Below are positions 1 to 6,489 of a stretch of DNA of 10,871 nucleotides, one piece after another. The notes below the pieces were generated by a model that saw only the letters and a list, made by a program, of their open reading frames with translations, did no database searches and had not been told where the DNA came from. The position numbers were made by a program, and so were the translations under genes. Source of the DNA: Opitutales bacterium (GTDB lineage Bacteria > Verrucomicrobiota > Verrucomicrobiia > Opitutales > Intestinicryptomonadaceae); NCBI GenBank assembly GCA_021641325.1, contig JAJXPD010000064.1:1-10871 (forward strand), in the 5' to 3' direction. Each line of letters starts with the position of its first letter. Position 1 is the first letter of the stretch.

Positions 1-40
1 GCGTTTTTGCAAATGTAAAGCTTTTTTAAAGCAAAAATGA

Positions 41-724
41 ATCCGCCGCGAGGCGCCGTCCGCCGCGCACTGGTTCGGCACGGACGAGCTTGGGCGCGAC
101 ATTCTAAGCAGAATACTCTACGGCGGGCGCGTGTCCTTTGCGGTGGGAATTCTTGCGACGGCGGTCGCCATGTGCGTCGGCGTGTGCTACGGCATGGTTT
201 CGGGCATGGCGGGCGGAAAGACCGACGCCGCAATGATGCGCTTTGTGGACGCGGTATACTCGCTGCCGTTTACGATTTTCGTGATTCTTCTAACGCTCGC
301 GTTCGGCCGCTCGATTTGGCTGATTTTCGTCGCAATCGGGGCGGTCGAGTGGCTGACGATGGCGCGAATAGTGAGGGGCATCACGCTCGACCTGAAATCG
401 AGGCAGTTTGTGGAGGCGTCCGTCGCGCTCGGACAGTCGAAAATAAAAATCATGGCGCGACACATTCTGCCGAACGCCTTGGGCTCTATACTCGTGTGCG
501 CCGCGCTCACAGTGCCGAGCGTAATGCTCTTGGAGGCGTTCCTGAGCTTTCTGGGGCTTGGCGTGCAGGCTCCCCTGCCGTCGTGGGGAAGCCTCGTAAA
601 AGACGGCGCGGAGCACATGGAGGACGCCCCGTGGCTGCTCGTCTTCCCCGCGTTCTTTTTCGGGGCAACGCTCTACGCGCTCAACCGCATAGGCGAATCG
701 CTTTCGGGAAGGAGCGCAAAATGA
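41..724 (+). CDS. OppC/DppC-type ABC transporter permease, 5' end missing or disrupted
   Basis: This is an inner-membrane permease subunit of a peptide/nickel-type ABC importer (binding-protein-dependent transport family). The visible frame (227 codons from 41) opens directly into the family signature HWFGTDELGRD followed by LSRILYGGR. It carries a textbook EAA cytoplasmic loop for contacting the ATPase (EASVALGQ...RHILPN, nt 410-475). Several hydrophobic segments follow, then the conserved FLSFLGLGVQAPLPSWG block. OppC proteins normally have another 60-100 residues with a first membrane helix before GTD. Here a TGA stands at 38-40 in frame and all three frames have stops within the first 40 bases, so the N-terminus is absent, frameshifted or lost at a contig edge. 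A GTG at 131 is the first ordinary start codon, but using it would discard the conserved GTDELGRD motif. The stop overlaps the next start (ATGA), indicating translational coupling. Family call is strong; the 5' boundary is not. Confidence 0.85.
   Translation: MRREAPSAAHWFGTDELGRDILSRILYGGRVSFAVGILATAVAMCVGVCYGMVSGMAGGKTDAAMMRFVDAVYSLPFTIFVILLTLAFGRSIWLIFVAIGAVEWLTMARIVRGITLDLKSRQFVEASVALGQSKIKIMARHILPNALGSILVCAALTVPSVMLLEAFLSFLGLGVQAPLPSWGSLVKDGAEHMEDAPWLLVFPAFFFGATLYALNRIGESLSGRSAK
709..714 (+). promoter_or_regulatory. Shine-Dalgarno AAGGAG for the flavoprotein at 721
   Basis: AAGGAG lies 6 bases before the ATG at 721, inside the last codons of the permease gene. It fixes the flavoprotein start at 721 rather than at the in-frame ATG at 37, which would add 228 residues lying antiparallel in reading frame to the permease. 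Confidence 0.75.
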
Positions 725-1968
725 AGCGCGTCGCCATAATCGGCGGCGGCGCGGCGGGCATGTTCTGCGCGGCTAACCTTTCGCCCGAATTCGAAACAAC
801 CGTCTTCGAAGCGGGAGAATCCGCCCTGCGCAAGGTCTGCGCGAGCGGCGGCGGACGCTGCAATTTCACGAACGAAAACGCCGACGCGGGCAATCCCGCC
901 GACTTCTACCCGCGCGGCGGCGGAAGCCTGAAAAAGCCGTTAAAAAGATTCGGCGCGGCGGACGCGCGGAAGTTTTTCGGGTCGCTCGGGGTCGAGTCGA
1001 AAGTCGAGGACGGCGGGCGCGTGTTCCCCGTCTGCGACAACGCCCGCGCAATAGCCGGCGCGCTCTACCGCAGGGCGGCGCGCAACGGCGCGAAAATCGA
1101 ATTTTCCGCCCGCGTTTCATCAATCGAAAAAAACGCCGACGGACGCCTTGCGCTGAAATACACAGGCGCGGACAAGGAGCCGTTCGACGCGGTAGTGGTG
1201 GCGGTCGGCGGAACGTTCGGCGGCGGCTTGAAAGAGTCGGTCGAAAAGTTCGGCATAAAAACCGTGCCGCCCGTGGCGTCGCTGTTTTCGCTCGAAACGG
1301 ACACCGCAAAGAACCCCGCTTGGCGCGAATTGGCGGGAATCTCGCTCGACGCCGAGCTTTCGTTCGCCCCCGAAAGCAGGCGCAAGATAGCCTCGCGCGG
1401 GTCGCTTCTGATTGCAGGATTCGGAATCGGCGGGCCGGCAACGCTCAAATTTTCCTCGTTCGGAGCGCGAGCTTTCGCCGAGAGAAATTACAGGTTCGAG
1501 TTCCGCGCAAACTTCGCGCCCGATTTCAACGAAGCCGCAGTCCGCAAAACGATAGCCGACGCCCGCGAAAAATTCGCAAAAAGAAAAGTCGCAAACGCGC
1601 CGCTCTTCGGAATACCGCAAAAGCTTTGGGAATACTTGGCTGAAAAATCGGGCGCGGGCGAAACCGTCTTCGCCACCCTGCCTAAAAACGCCGAACGAAC
1701 GCTTGCCGAAAACGTGTCGGCATTGAAAATTTCGGCGACGGGAAAGTCGGCGCACAAGGAGGAATTCGTAATGTGCGGCGGCGTTGACAGAACGGAAATA
1801 GACTTCTCGTCGATGATGTCGAAGAAAGTCGGCGGACTTTTCTTTTGCGGAGAATGCCTCGACATCGACGCAATCACGGGCGGATTCAACTTGCAGGCGG
1901 CGTGGACAGAGGCAAAAATCTGCGCCGATTTCATCAACGAAAAATTCGGCCAATGCGCAAGTAAATGA
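721..1968 (+). CDS. HI0933/YhiN-family FAD-dependent oxidoreductase (BaiN/RdsA-like)
   Basis: A 415-residue flavoprotein of the HI0933 family, often labelled aminoacetone oxidase family FAD-binding enzyme or NAD(P)/FAD-dependent oxidoreductase. The N-terminus holds the Rossmann dinucleotide motif GGGAAG (residues 8-13), with an acidic residue ending the second beta strand (VFEAGE). The family hallmark SGGGRCNFTN follows at residues 42-51, then the EDGGRVFPVCDNA segment. The C-terminal second FAD-contact block is complete: CGGVDRTEIDF, SKKVGGLFFCGE and LDIDAITGGFNLQAAWTEA. Length is normal for the family. The substrate is unknown; BaiN was proposed to act in bile-acid dehydroxylation, but the family is broad and no bai neighbours are visible. 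It overlaps the permease stop by 4 bp and has a good SD, so it is co-translated with that gene. It is probably soluble and cytoplasmic, as no signal peptide is seen. Confidence 0.92.
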   Translation: MKRVAIIGGGAAGMFCAANLSPEFETTVFEAGESALRKVCASGGGRCNFTNENADAGNPADFYPRGGGSLKKPLKRFGAADARKFFGSLGVESKVEDGGRVFPVCDNARAIAGALYRRAARNGAKIEFSARVSSIEKNADGRLALKYTGADKEPFDAVVVAVGGTFGGGLKESVEKFGIKTVPPVASLFSLETDTAKNPAWRELAGISLDAELSFAPESRRKIASRGSLLIAGFGIGGPATLKFSSFGARAFAERNYRFEFRANFAPDFNEAAVRKTIADAREKFAKRKVANAPLFGIPQKLWEYLAEKSGAGETVFATLPKNAERTLAENVSALKISATGKSAHKEEFVMCGGVDRTEIDFSSMMSKKVGGLFFCGECLDIDAITGGFNLQAAWTEAKICADFINEKFGQCASK

Positions 1969-2069
1969 AAATCAGTTAAATATTTTTTCAACAAAAAGCT
2001 TGATTTCGGACGCAAAATTTACGACTATAACATCATAAAGAATTTCCTCCCCCCATCATATATAGATAG

Positions 2070-2107
2070 CGCGGCTTGAAGAACAACACTTCAAGCCGCG
2101 TCTTTTT
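2070..2107 (+). terminator. Strong intrinsic terminator after the permease-flavoprotein operon
   Basis: A perfect 12-bp stem, CGCGGCTTGAAG (2070-2081) with CTTCAAGCCGCG (2089-2100), encloses a 7-base loop (AACAACA) and is followed by TCTTTTTT. It lies about 100 bp after the flavoprotein stop and before the next gene, so it ends the upstream transcript. It could also be the 3' end of a small RNA (see findings). Confidence 0.9.
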
Positions 2108-2246
2108 TGTATTACAGCCACCGCGCAAAAACGCATTTGTTTCCGCCCGCGCCGAAATAGCTGGAAAAATTTTCCGAAAGCTGAAATCATACGCGGAAAA
2201 ATTTTATGCCGCTGGGCGCGCGGCAAAACAACCACTCCCACTCCAT
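2108..2246 (+). other. AT-rich leader upstream of the YqaA-like gene with an 11-bp direct repeat
   Basis: No gene is seen here. The stretch holds two copies of GGAAAAATTTT (2163-2173 and 2195-2205) whose starts are 32 bp apart, close to three helical turns. The first copy extends into the near-palindrome GGAAAAATTTTCC. I find no convincing -35/-10 pair, though a promoter must lie here if the terminator at 2070-2107 is efficient. Confidence 0.35.
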
Positions 2247-2858
2247 ATGGAAGACAAAAAACCCAACCTTCTGAAAAGACTTTACAACTGGACAATCTCC
2301 TGGGCGGAAAAGCCTCAGGGGCTTTGGGCTTTGGCGATTCTCTCGTTCGCGGAATCGTCGTTCTTTCCGATTCCGCCGGACGTTCTGCTGATTCCGCTGG
2401 TGTTCGGCGCGCCTAAAAAGTGGTGGAGAATCGCGGCGGTCTGCACGGCGGCGTCGGTTCTGGGTGGCGTTTTCGGCTGGTGCATCGGGCACGCGGCGTG
2501 GGGGGCTACGCAGTCGTTTTTCTTCGAGTACATTCCGGGATTCACGCGCGAGAATTTCGAATTCGTGGAGCAAAGCTACCAGAACAACGCATTTCTCGCG
2601 ATTTTCGGCGCGGCGCTCACGCCCATTCCCTACAAAATATTCACGATTGCCGCAGGCGTCTGCAACGTGCCGATTGCGACTCTCGTTCTTGCGTCGCTGG
2701 CCGGACGCGGCGGGCGCTTCTTTGCGGTCGCGCTCATCGTGCGCATCGTAGGCCCGAAGGCGCGGGACTTTATAGACAAATATTTCAACATTCTTGCGAG
2801 CGCGTTTTTCGTGCTGCTGGTGCTCGGATTCGTCGCGGTAAAATACCTTATGAAATAG
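2247..2858 (+). CDS. YqaA-family membrane protein (VTT/SNARE-associated, DedA superfamily)
   Basis: A 203-residue integral membrane protein. It matches the YqaA branch of the VTT/DedA superfamily by the segment FAESSFFPIPPDVLLIPL (residues 34-51). Other matching blocks are the glycine-rich helix VLGGVFGWCIG (71-81), the re-entrant-like ALTPIPYKIFTIAAGV (123-138), and the tail RFFAVALIVRIVGPKARDFIDKYFN (157-181), followed by a C-terminal membrane helix. DedA-superfamily proteins are linked to lipid scrambling or transport and membrane homeostasis; the role of the YqaA branch is not settled. The frame is open back to 2076, but the ATG at 2247 gives the usual family length, and the extra 57 residues lie partly inside a terminator hairpin. 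No SD precedes 2247. It sits alone between the flavoprotein operon and the glucokinase, on the same strand as both. Confidence 0.87.
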   Translation: MEDKKPNLLKRLYNWTISWAEKPQGLWALAILSFAESSFFPIPPDVLLIPLVFGAPKKWWRIAAVCTAASVLGGVFGWCIGHAAWGATQSFFFEYIPGFTRENFEFVEQSYQNNAFLAIFGAALTPIPYKIFTIAAGVCNVPIATLVLASLAGRGGRFFAVALIVRIVGPKARDFIDKYFNILASAFFVLLVLGFVAVKYLMK

Positions 2859-2927
2859 GCGCGGCGGAATCGGCTTGGGCTCGCTTTTTTCTTGTATAGC
2901 GCGGACAATTCCGCATAAATTTCGGAC

Positions 2928-3710
2928 ATGAAAAAATCACTTGTCCTCGGCATAGACATCGGCGGTTCGGGCGTAAAAGGCGGAATTGTCGACATCAAAA
3001 AGGGCGAACTTGTCGGAGAACGCATGAGGATTCCGACGCCGAAATCGCACGAGCCGAAACTCGTTGTTGACGCGGTTTCGCAAATTGCAAAATCTTTCAA
3101 CTGGAACGGAATCATCGGCTGCGGATTTCCGGGGGTGATACGCTCGCAAATCGTGGAGACCGCGGCGAACCTCGGCGGCAAAAAATTCGTGGGGACAAAC
3201 CTCGCGCAGTTAATCGGCGAAGCGTGCGGCTGCGAAGCGTGGATTATCAACGACGCCGACGCCGCGGGACTCGCGGAAGTCAAATACGGCGCGGGGAAAG
3301 GCCGCGACGGCGCGATTCTCATGCTCACCGTGGGAACGGGAATCGGAACCGCGCTCTTCACCGGCGGACACCTCGTTCCCAACCTCGAATTCGGACACCT
3401 TAAAATGCGCGACAAAGCCTCGTCAAAAAACGTCGACGCCGAAAAGCTCTACTCCGACGCCGTGCGCAAAAAGCGCGACTACACTTGGCGCATCTGGGCG
3501 GAACGCTTCAACAAATACCTGCAATACGTCCACGCCCTTTGCTGGCCCGACCTCATGATAATCGGCGGCGGCGCGGCGGCGAAAAGCGACAAATTCATGA
3601 AGTACATCGACGTCGAGTGCGACATCGTCTGCGCGAAGCTCGAAAACCGCGCGGGGATAATCGGCGCGGCGTACATGGCGTCGAAAATGCTAAAAAACAA
3701 AAAGCTCTAA
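2928..3710 (+). CDS. ppgK: Polyphosphate glucokinase (ROK family)
   Basis: A 260-residue sugar kinase predicted to phosphorylate glucose to glucose-6-phosphate with polyphosphate (and/or ATP). Visible blocks are phosphate-1 GIDIGGSGVKGG (8-19), CGFPGVI (65-71), the sugar/catalytic NDADAAGLAE (108-117), phosphate-2 LTVGTGIGTALF (133-144) and the PNLEFGHL segment (151-158) with the ROK E-x-G-H glucose contacts. WPDLMIIGGGAA and NRAGIIGAAY follow near the C-terminus. GSGVKGGIVD, NDADAAG and GTGIG in this spacing, together with the absence of the cysteine-rich ROK zinc motif, favour the PPGK branch over ATP-only glucokinases. No SD precedes the ATG. A weak promoter-like TTGTAT-N16-CATAAA (2892-2919) would make the mRNA nearly leaderless. 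The substrate preference, polyphosphate against ATP, is inferred from family resemblance. Confidence 0.9.
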   Translation: MKKSLVLGIDIGGSGVKGGIVDIKKGELVGERMRIPTPKSHEPKLVVDAVSQIAKSFNWNGIIGCGFPGVIRSQIVETAANLGGKKFVGTNLAQLIGEACGCEAWIINDADAAGLAEVKYGAGKGRDGAILMLTVGTGIGTALFTGGHLVPNLEFGHLKMRDKASSKNVDAEKLYSDAVRKKRDYTWRIWAERFNKYLQYVHALCWPDLMIIGGGAAAKSDKFMKYIDVECDIVCAKLENRAGIIGAAYMASKMLKNKKL

Positions 3711-3730
3711 ACTGCGTTTTGCGGAATCGC

Positions 3731-3770
3731 AAAAAAGCGGCGCGGCGGAATTTTTCGACGCGCCGCTTTT
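3731..3770. terminator. Bidirectional intrinsic terminator between convergent genes
   Basis: A perfect 12-bp inverted repeat, AAAAGCGGCGCG (3733-3744) with CGCGCCGCTTTT (3759-3770), has a 14-base loop. T runs lie on the plus side (3767-3770) and on the minus side (six A's at 3731-3736). It serves ppgK from the left and the acyltransferase from the right. A second small hairpin, TTTTGCG-GAAT-CGCAAAA (3717-3734), abuts and shares two bases with it. Confidence 0.88.
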
Positions 3771-3806
3771 GCTTTGCCGAAATGCGTCGGCAAGCCCGCA
3801 TAGCCG

Positions 3807-4931
3807 CTAAACTTTCAGGAAAATCTTCCGCCTGAACATAAACAAAAGCAGGCAGAAAATTATCGCGTACTGGCAAAGATTGATAAGAAGCGGGTAGTAG
3901 TTCACGCCGCCGACAAGCAGAAACGGCTTTAAGCCGTAAAGCAGCGATTCGGGAATCGAGCGGAAATTCACCACCGCCGAAACCACATACGCAAAAATCG
4001 AATTCATGCCGTACATTTTCAGCCACGCGAGGCTTTTGAGCCAGCCCCTGCAATCGACGGCGTAGTGAAAAAACGCCATTGCGAGCATGCACAAACCGCC
4101 GCTGTAAAGGGTCATGGAGCTTGACCAAATCTTTTTGATAATCGGCATCTGCAAGCCAAGCAGCAGCCCTGCGGCAATCAGCGCGAGCGACAGGGCGAAC
4201 ATTTTTTTCGCGTTTCCCGCCTTGTCTTCGCCCGTCATGATAACGCCCGCAAACGCCCCCAACATCACCGTTGCCGCAAAGTTGAGCGAGCTTACAATCC
4301 AAGTGTAATGGTAGTATTTGCTGAACGACCATTCGCCGTTCGACCACGACACGCCGTCGCGCCACCTTCCGAGAACCGCCCTGTCTACGCGTTCGGCGAA
4401 ATTTCCGTCGGGCGTAAAATCTCCGCCGAAAGTGAGCATCAGCCAATACGCGGCGAACAGAAGCGCGAACGCCGCAACGCGCCCGCGCGTCTTGAAGTTC
4501 AGAAACACAATCGCGGTTATGAAATAGCCCGCGCCGATTGCTTGAAGCGTGTTCGAGTAAAGCCTGAACCTGTGGACGTCGAGCGACAGCAAGCCGCCCT
4601 GCACAACCATTCCCAAAACGAAAAGAAGCAAAACGCGCCTGAAAATCCGCAAGTACGACTTAAACGACGTGTCGTACTTGCGCAGCGAAAACGGAATCGC
4701 CGCGCCCGTCATGAAAAGGAAGAGCGGCATTATGACGTCAAGAAAGCTGAAGCCCTCCCACGCGCAGTGCGAAAGCTGCGTTTTCAGAAATCCGCCGACA
4801 GCCGTTTGGGCGAGCGCGGTTTTAGAGAGAATCCAAATAAACAGCGGTTCGAGCACGACCAAAAAAAAGATGTCCAAGCCCCGCAGAATGTCGAGCGAGT
4901 CGAGGCGTTTTGAAAGTTGCGGACTTTGCAT
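3807..4931 (-). CDS. HGSNAT/DUF5009-like multi-pass membrane acyltransferase
   Basis: A 374-residue polytopic membrane protein related to heparan-alpha-glucosaminide N-acetyltransferase (COG4299/DUF5009). In that enzyme, cytosolic acetyl-CoA donates an acetyl group to a sugar amine across the membrane. Family blocks are RLDSLDILRGLDIFFLV (9-25), SHCAWEGFSFLDVIMPLFLFMTG (54-76), SNTLQAIGAGYF (126-137), YTWIVSSLNFAATVMLGAFAG (209-229), PIIKKIWSSSMTLYSGG (263-279) and KMYGMNSIFAYVV (305-317), ending in FRRKIFLKV. His55 aligns with the histidine acetylated in human HGSNAT, within a matching H-x-x-W-x-G context. I count about nine or ten hydrophobic segments. The start is supported by AAGGAG (complement of 4939-4944), 7 bases upstream. 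It follows the esterase gene by 30 bp on the same strand, so the two are very likely one operon. The acceptor sugar is unknown. Confidence 0.88.
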   Translation of the reverse strand: MQSPQLSKRLDSLDILRGLDIFFLVVLEPLFIWILSKTALAQTAVGGFLKTQLSHCAWEGFSFLDVIMPLFLFMTGAAIPFSLRKYDTSFKSYLRIFRRVLLLFVLGMVVQGGLLSLDVHRFRLYSNTLQAIGAGYFITAIVFLNFKTRGRVAAFALLFAAYWLMLTFGGDFTPDGNFAERVDRAVLGRWRDGVSWSNGEWSFSKYYHYTWIVSSLNFAATVMLGAFAGVIMTGEDKAGNAKKMFALSLALIAAGLLLGLQMPIIKKIWSSSMTLYSGGLCMLAMAFFHYAVDCRGWLKSLAWLKMYGMNSIFAYVVSAVVNFRSIPESLLYGLKPFLLVGGVNYYPLLINLCQYAIIFCLLLFMFRRKIFLKV

Positions 4932-4961
4932 TTTCCTTCTCCTTTCGGGTTTGCGGCGCGT

Positions 4962-6320
4962 CTACCAAGTCGACTTGGGGTCAACCGTCATACGGACTTT
5001 CGGCGACGACTTCTTCACCTCGTCAACCGCCCATTTTTGGACAGTCTGCCATGTGCCAGCGGCGGGCATGTGGCGCGCCTCTTCGTTCGTCCAGAGCCGC
5101 TTTTCGCCCTTGATGTTGTTGTAGGCGGCGTAGCTTGAAGTCGGCTCGCAGACGTCGTCGGCAAAGTTTATGAGGTACATTGTCTTTCCCTTGATGCGGG
5201 CGGCGAAATTCACGGCGTCTACATAGCGGGCGGATTCAACGGCGACTTTGTTGTAGTTGCCGTTTTTGTCGAGCTTTGTGTAGTGAGGCCAGCCCGAAGT
5301 TCTGCCCGCGACGGGGCCGCTGTGGTCGCATATCGCGGGATAGCCCGCAACGACAATCGACACGCGGGAGTCCAAGCCGCCCATGGCGAGCGCCTGCCCG
5401 CCGCCCTGGCTTCCGCCGCAAACGACGAGGTTTTTGCCGTCCCACTGCGGCTGGGCGACAACAAAGTCTATCGCGCGCATGTCGCGCATGAAAAGCGTGC
5501 GGAAGAAAAGCCCGTCGCGGTCTTTCCAGTCGCCTATGTGGTAGTTTTTGAGCGCGCCCGCTTTGAGGTCTTTGTAGAATTGCGCGGGCTTGCCGTTGGG
5601 AAGCCCGTTTGCGTTGAAGTCGAACGCGAGAAATCCGCGCTTCGCCCACGCCACGACCCCATTGAAGCTCGAACCTCTCACGCCCCAGCCGTGGGTTGTG
5701 ATGATTGCGGGCAGCGTCCCCTTTTCGGCGTTTTCGGGGTACGCCAAGTAGCCGCTGAGCTTGCCGTTGAAAGTGTCCGCCTGAATGTCGAAAACCTTTA
5801 TTCCGCCGACCGACTTCACGAAAGTTGCCTTGGCGTTTGCGGGAATTGCCGCAAGGATTTTCTTTTGCTTCGCCCAGTATGCGTCGAAGTCGTCGGGCGC
5901 GGGGAGGCTCGGCTTGATTTTAAGCGGTTCGAAAGCCGCGCCCGCGAGCATATCGACGGCCTTCTTTTTGCCGTCGGCAAGGGGGATTTCGGCGCGCATG
6001 CGGCACTTCAAAAAGCCCGCCTCGGAAAGTTTGCCCGACGCCCTGAACACGCCATTTTTCGTCTTGCCCTGCGACGTGTTGCCCATGATCACGGTGTCTT
6101 TTGTGATTTCGGAGCGCACGTCGATTCCGTCGACGGGCTTGCCGTCTTTCGTGATATAGAGGGCGAACTGGGCGGTGTCGCCTATTTTGTATTCGGAACC
6201 GTCCTTGACGGCTTTCAGGCGGAGCGTGTAGCCGCCCTCGGTTTTGGTTTCGGCAAAAAGCGACGCGCAGAGCAACGCCGCAAACGCCGCCGCAAAAGTT
6301 TCAAACGCAAATTTAAGCAT
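4962..6320 (-). CDS. Secreted CE7/AXE1-like acetyl(xylan) esterase
   Basis: A 452-residue exported alpha/beta-hydrolase. Residues 1-24 form a signal peptide with a likely signal-peptidase cut after LFA. An N-terminal beta-rich, Ig-like region (about 28-130) precedes the AXE1/CE7 domain. The catalytic triad is readable: Ser304 in GGSQGGG (302-308), Asp388 in FADDVCEP, and His417 in EARHMPAAG. YVDAVNFAARI (366-376) and SSYAAYN (395-401) also match CE7 enzymes, which remove acetyl groups from xylo-oligosaccharides or cephalosporin C. The oxyanion loop, usually RGQ in classical CE7, reads NANGLPNG here (236-243), and TSGWPHY replaces another typical loop, so this is a divergent subfamily and the substrate is uncertain. 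It is first in a two-gene operon with the acyltransferase and has a sigma70-like promoter at 6386-6414. No SD is visible. Confidence 0.88.
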   Translation of the reverse strand: MLKFAFETFAAAFAALLCASLFAETKTEGGYTLRLKAVKDGSEYKIGDTAQFALYITKDGKPVDGIDVRSEITKDTVIMGNTSQGKTKNGVFRASGKLSEAGFLKCRMRAEIPLADGKKKAVDMLAGAAFEPLKIKPSLPAPDDFDAYWAKQKKILAAIPANAKATFVKSVGGIKVFDIQADTFNGKLSGYLAYPENAEKGTLPAIITTHGWGVRGSSFNGVVAWAKRGFLAFDFNANGLPNGKPAQFYKDLKAGALKNYHIGDWKDRDGLFFRTLFMRDMRAIDFVVAQPQWDGKNLVVCGGSQGGGQALAMGGLDSRVSIVVAGYPAICDHSGPVAGRTSGWPHYTKLDKNGNYNKVAVESARYVDAVNFAARIKGKTMYLINFADDVCEPTSSYAAYNNIKGEKRLWTNEEARHMPAAGTWQTVQKWAVDEVKKSSPKVRMTVDPKSTW

Positions 6321-6385
6321 GATAGTTTTTTATTCGATTCAAACACCGGAAACCGCTCCTCGCGGACTCCGCAAATACGAAACGG

Positions 6386-6414
6386 AAAGTACCGCAACGT
6401 CCCGCCAATGTCAA
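6386..6414 (-). promoter_or_regulatory. Sigma70-like promoter of the esterase-acyltransferase operon
   Basis: Read on the minus strand, TTGACA (complement of 6409-6414), a 17-bp spacer and TACTTT (complement of 6386-6391) lie about 65 bp before the esterase ATG. The -35 is perfect; the -10 matches consensus at positions 1, 2 and 6. Transcription would begin near 6379. Confidence 0.6.
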
Positions 6415-6435
6415 GGCGAATAAAGCTTAACTTCC

Positions 6436-6465
6436 TTGACAACGCAAGCCGCTAAAAAATATAAT
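6436..6465 (+). promoter_or_regulatory. Consensus sigma70 promoter of nadA
   Basis: TTGACA (6436-6441), an 18-bp spacer and TATAAT (6460-6465): both hexamers are perfect consensus. The expected transcription start near 6472 leaves only about 18 bases before the nadA ATG, with no Shine-Dalgarno sequence. The -35 mirrors the -35 of the divergent esterase promoter. Confidence 0.85.
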
Positions 6466-6489
6466 TCCGCGCTTTAACAATAACAGACA

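Noticed and set aside
37..720. In-frame 228-residue extension upstream of the flavoprotein
   Set aside because: It overlaps the permease gene in another frame, is arginine-rich and resembles nothing. The SD and the Rossmann motif fix the start at 721.
2859..2927. Terminator after the YqaA-like gene (T run at 2885-2890)
   Set aside because: A six-T run is present, but no stable stem could be drawn directly before it.
3595..4446. Minus-strand open frame (283 codons) across the convergent terminator and acyltransferase
   Set aside because: Out of frame with the HGSNAT-like gene, and it runs through a strong terminator; composition is that of a shadow frame.
4308..4913. Plus-strand open frame (201 codons) opposite the acyltransferase
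   Set aside because: Antisense shadow of a membrane protein, highly charged, with no motif or start signal.
5283..6455. Long plus-strand open frame (390 codons) opposite the CE7-like esterase
   Set aside because: It is antisense to a well-supported gene and lacks domains; long antisense frames are expected in GC-rich coding DNA with this codon bias.
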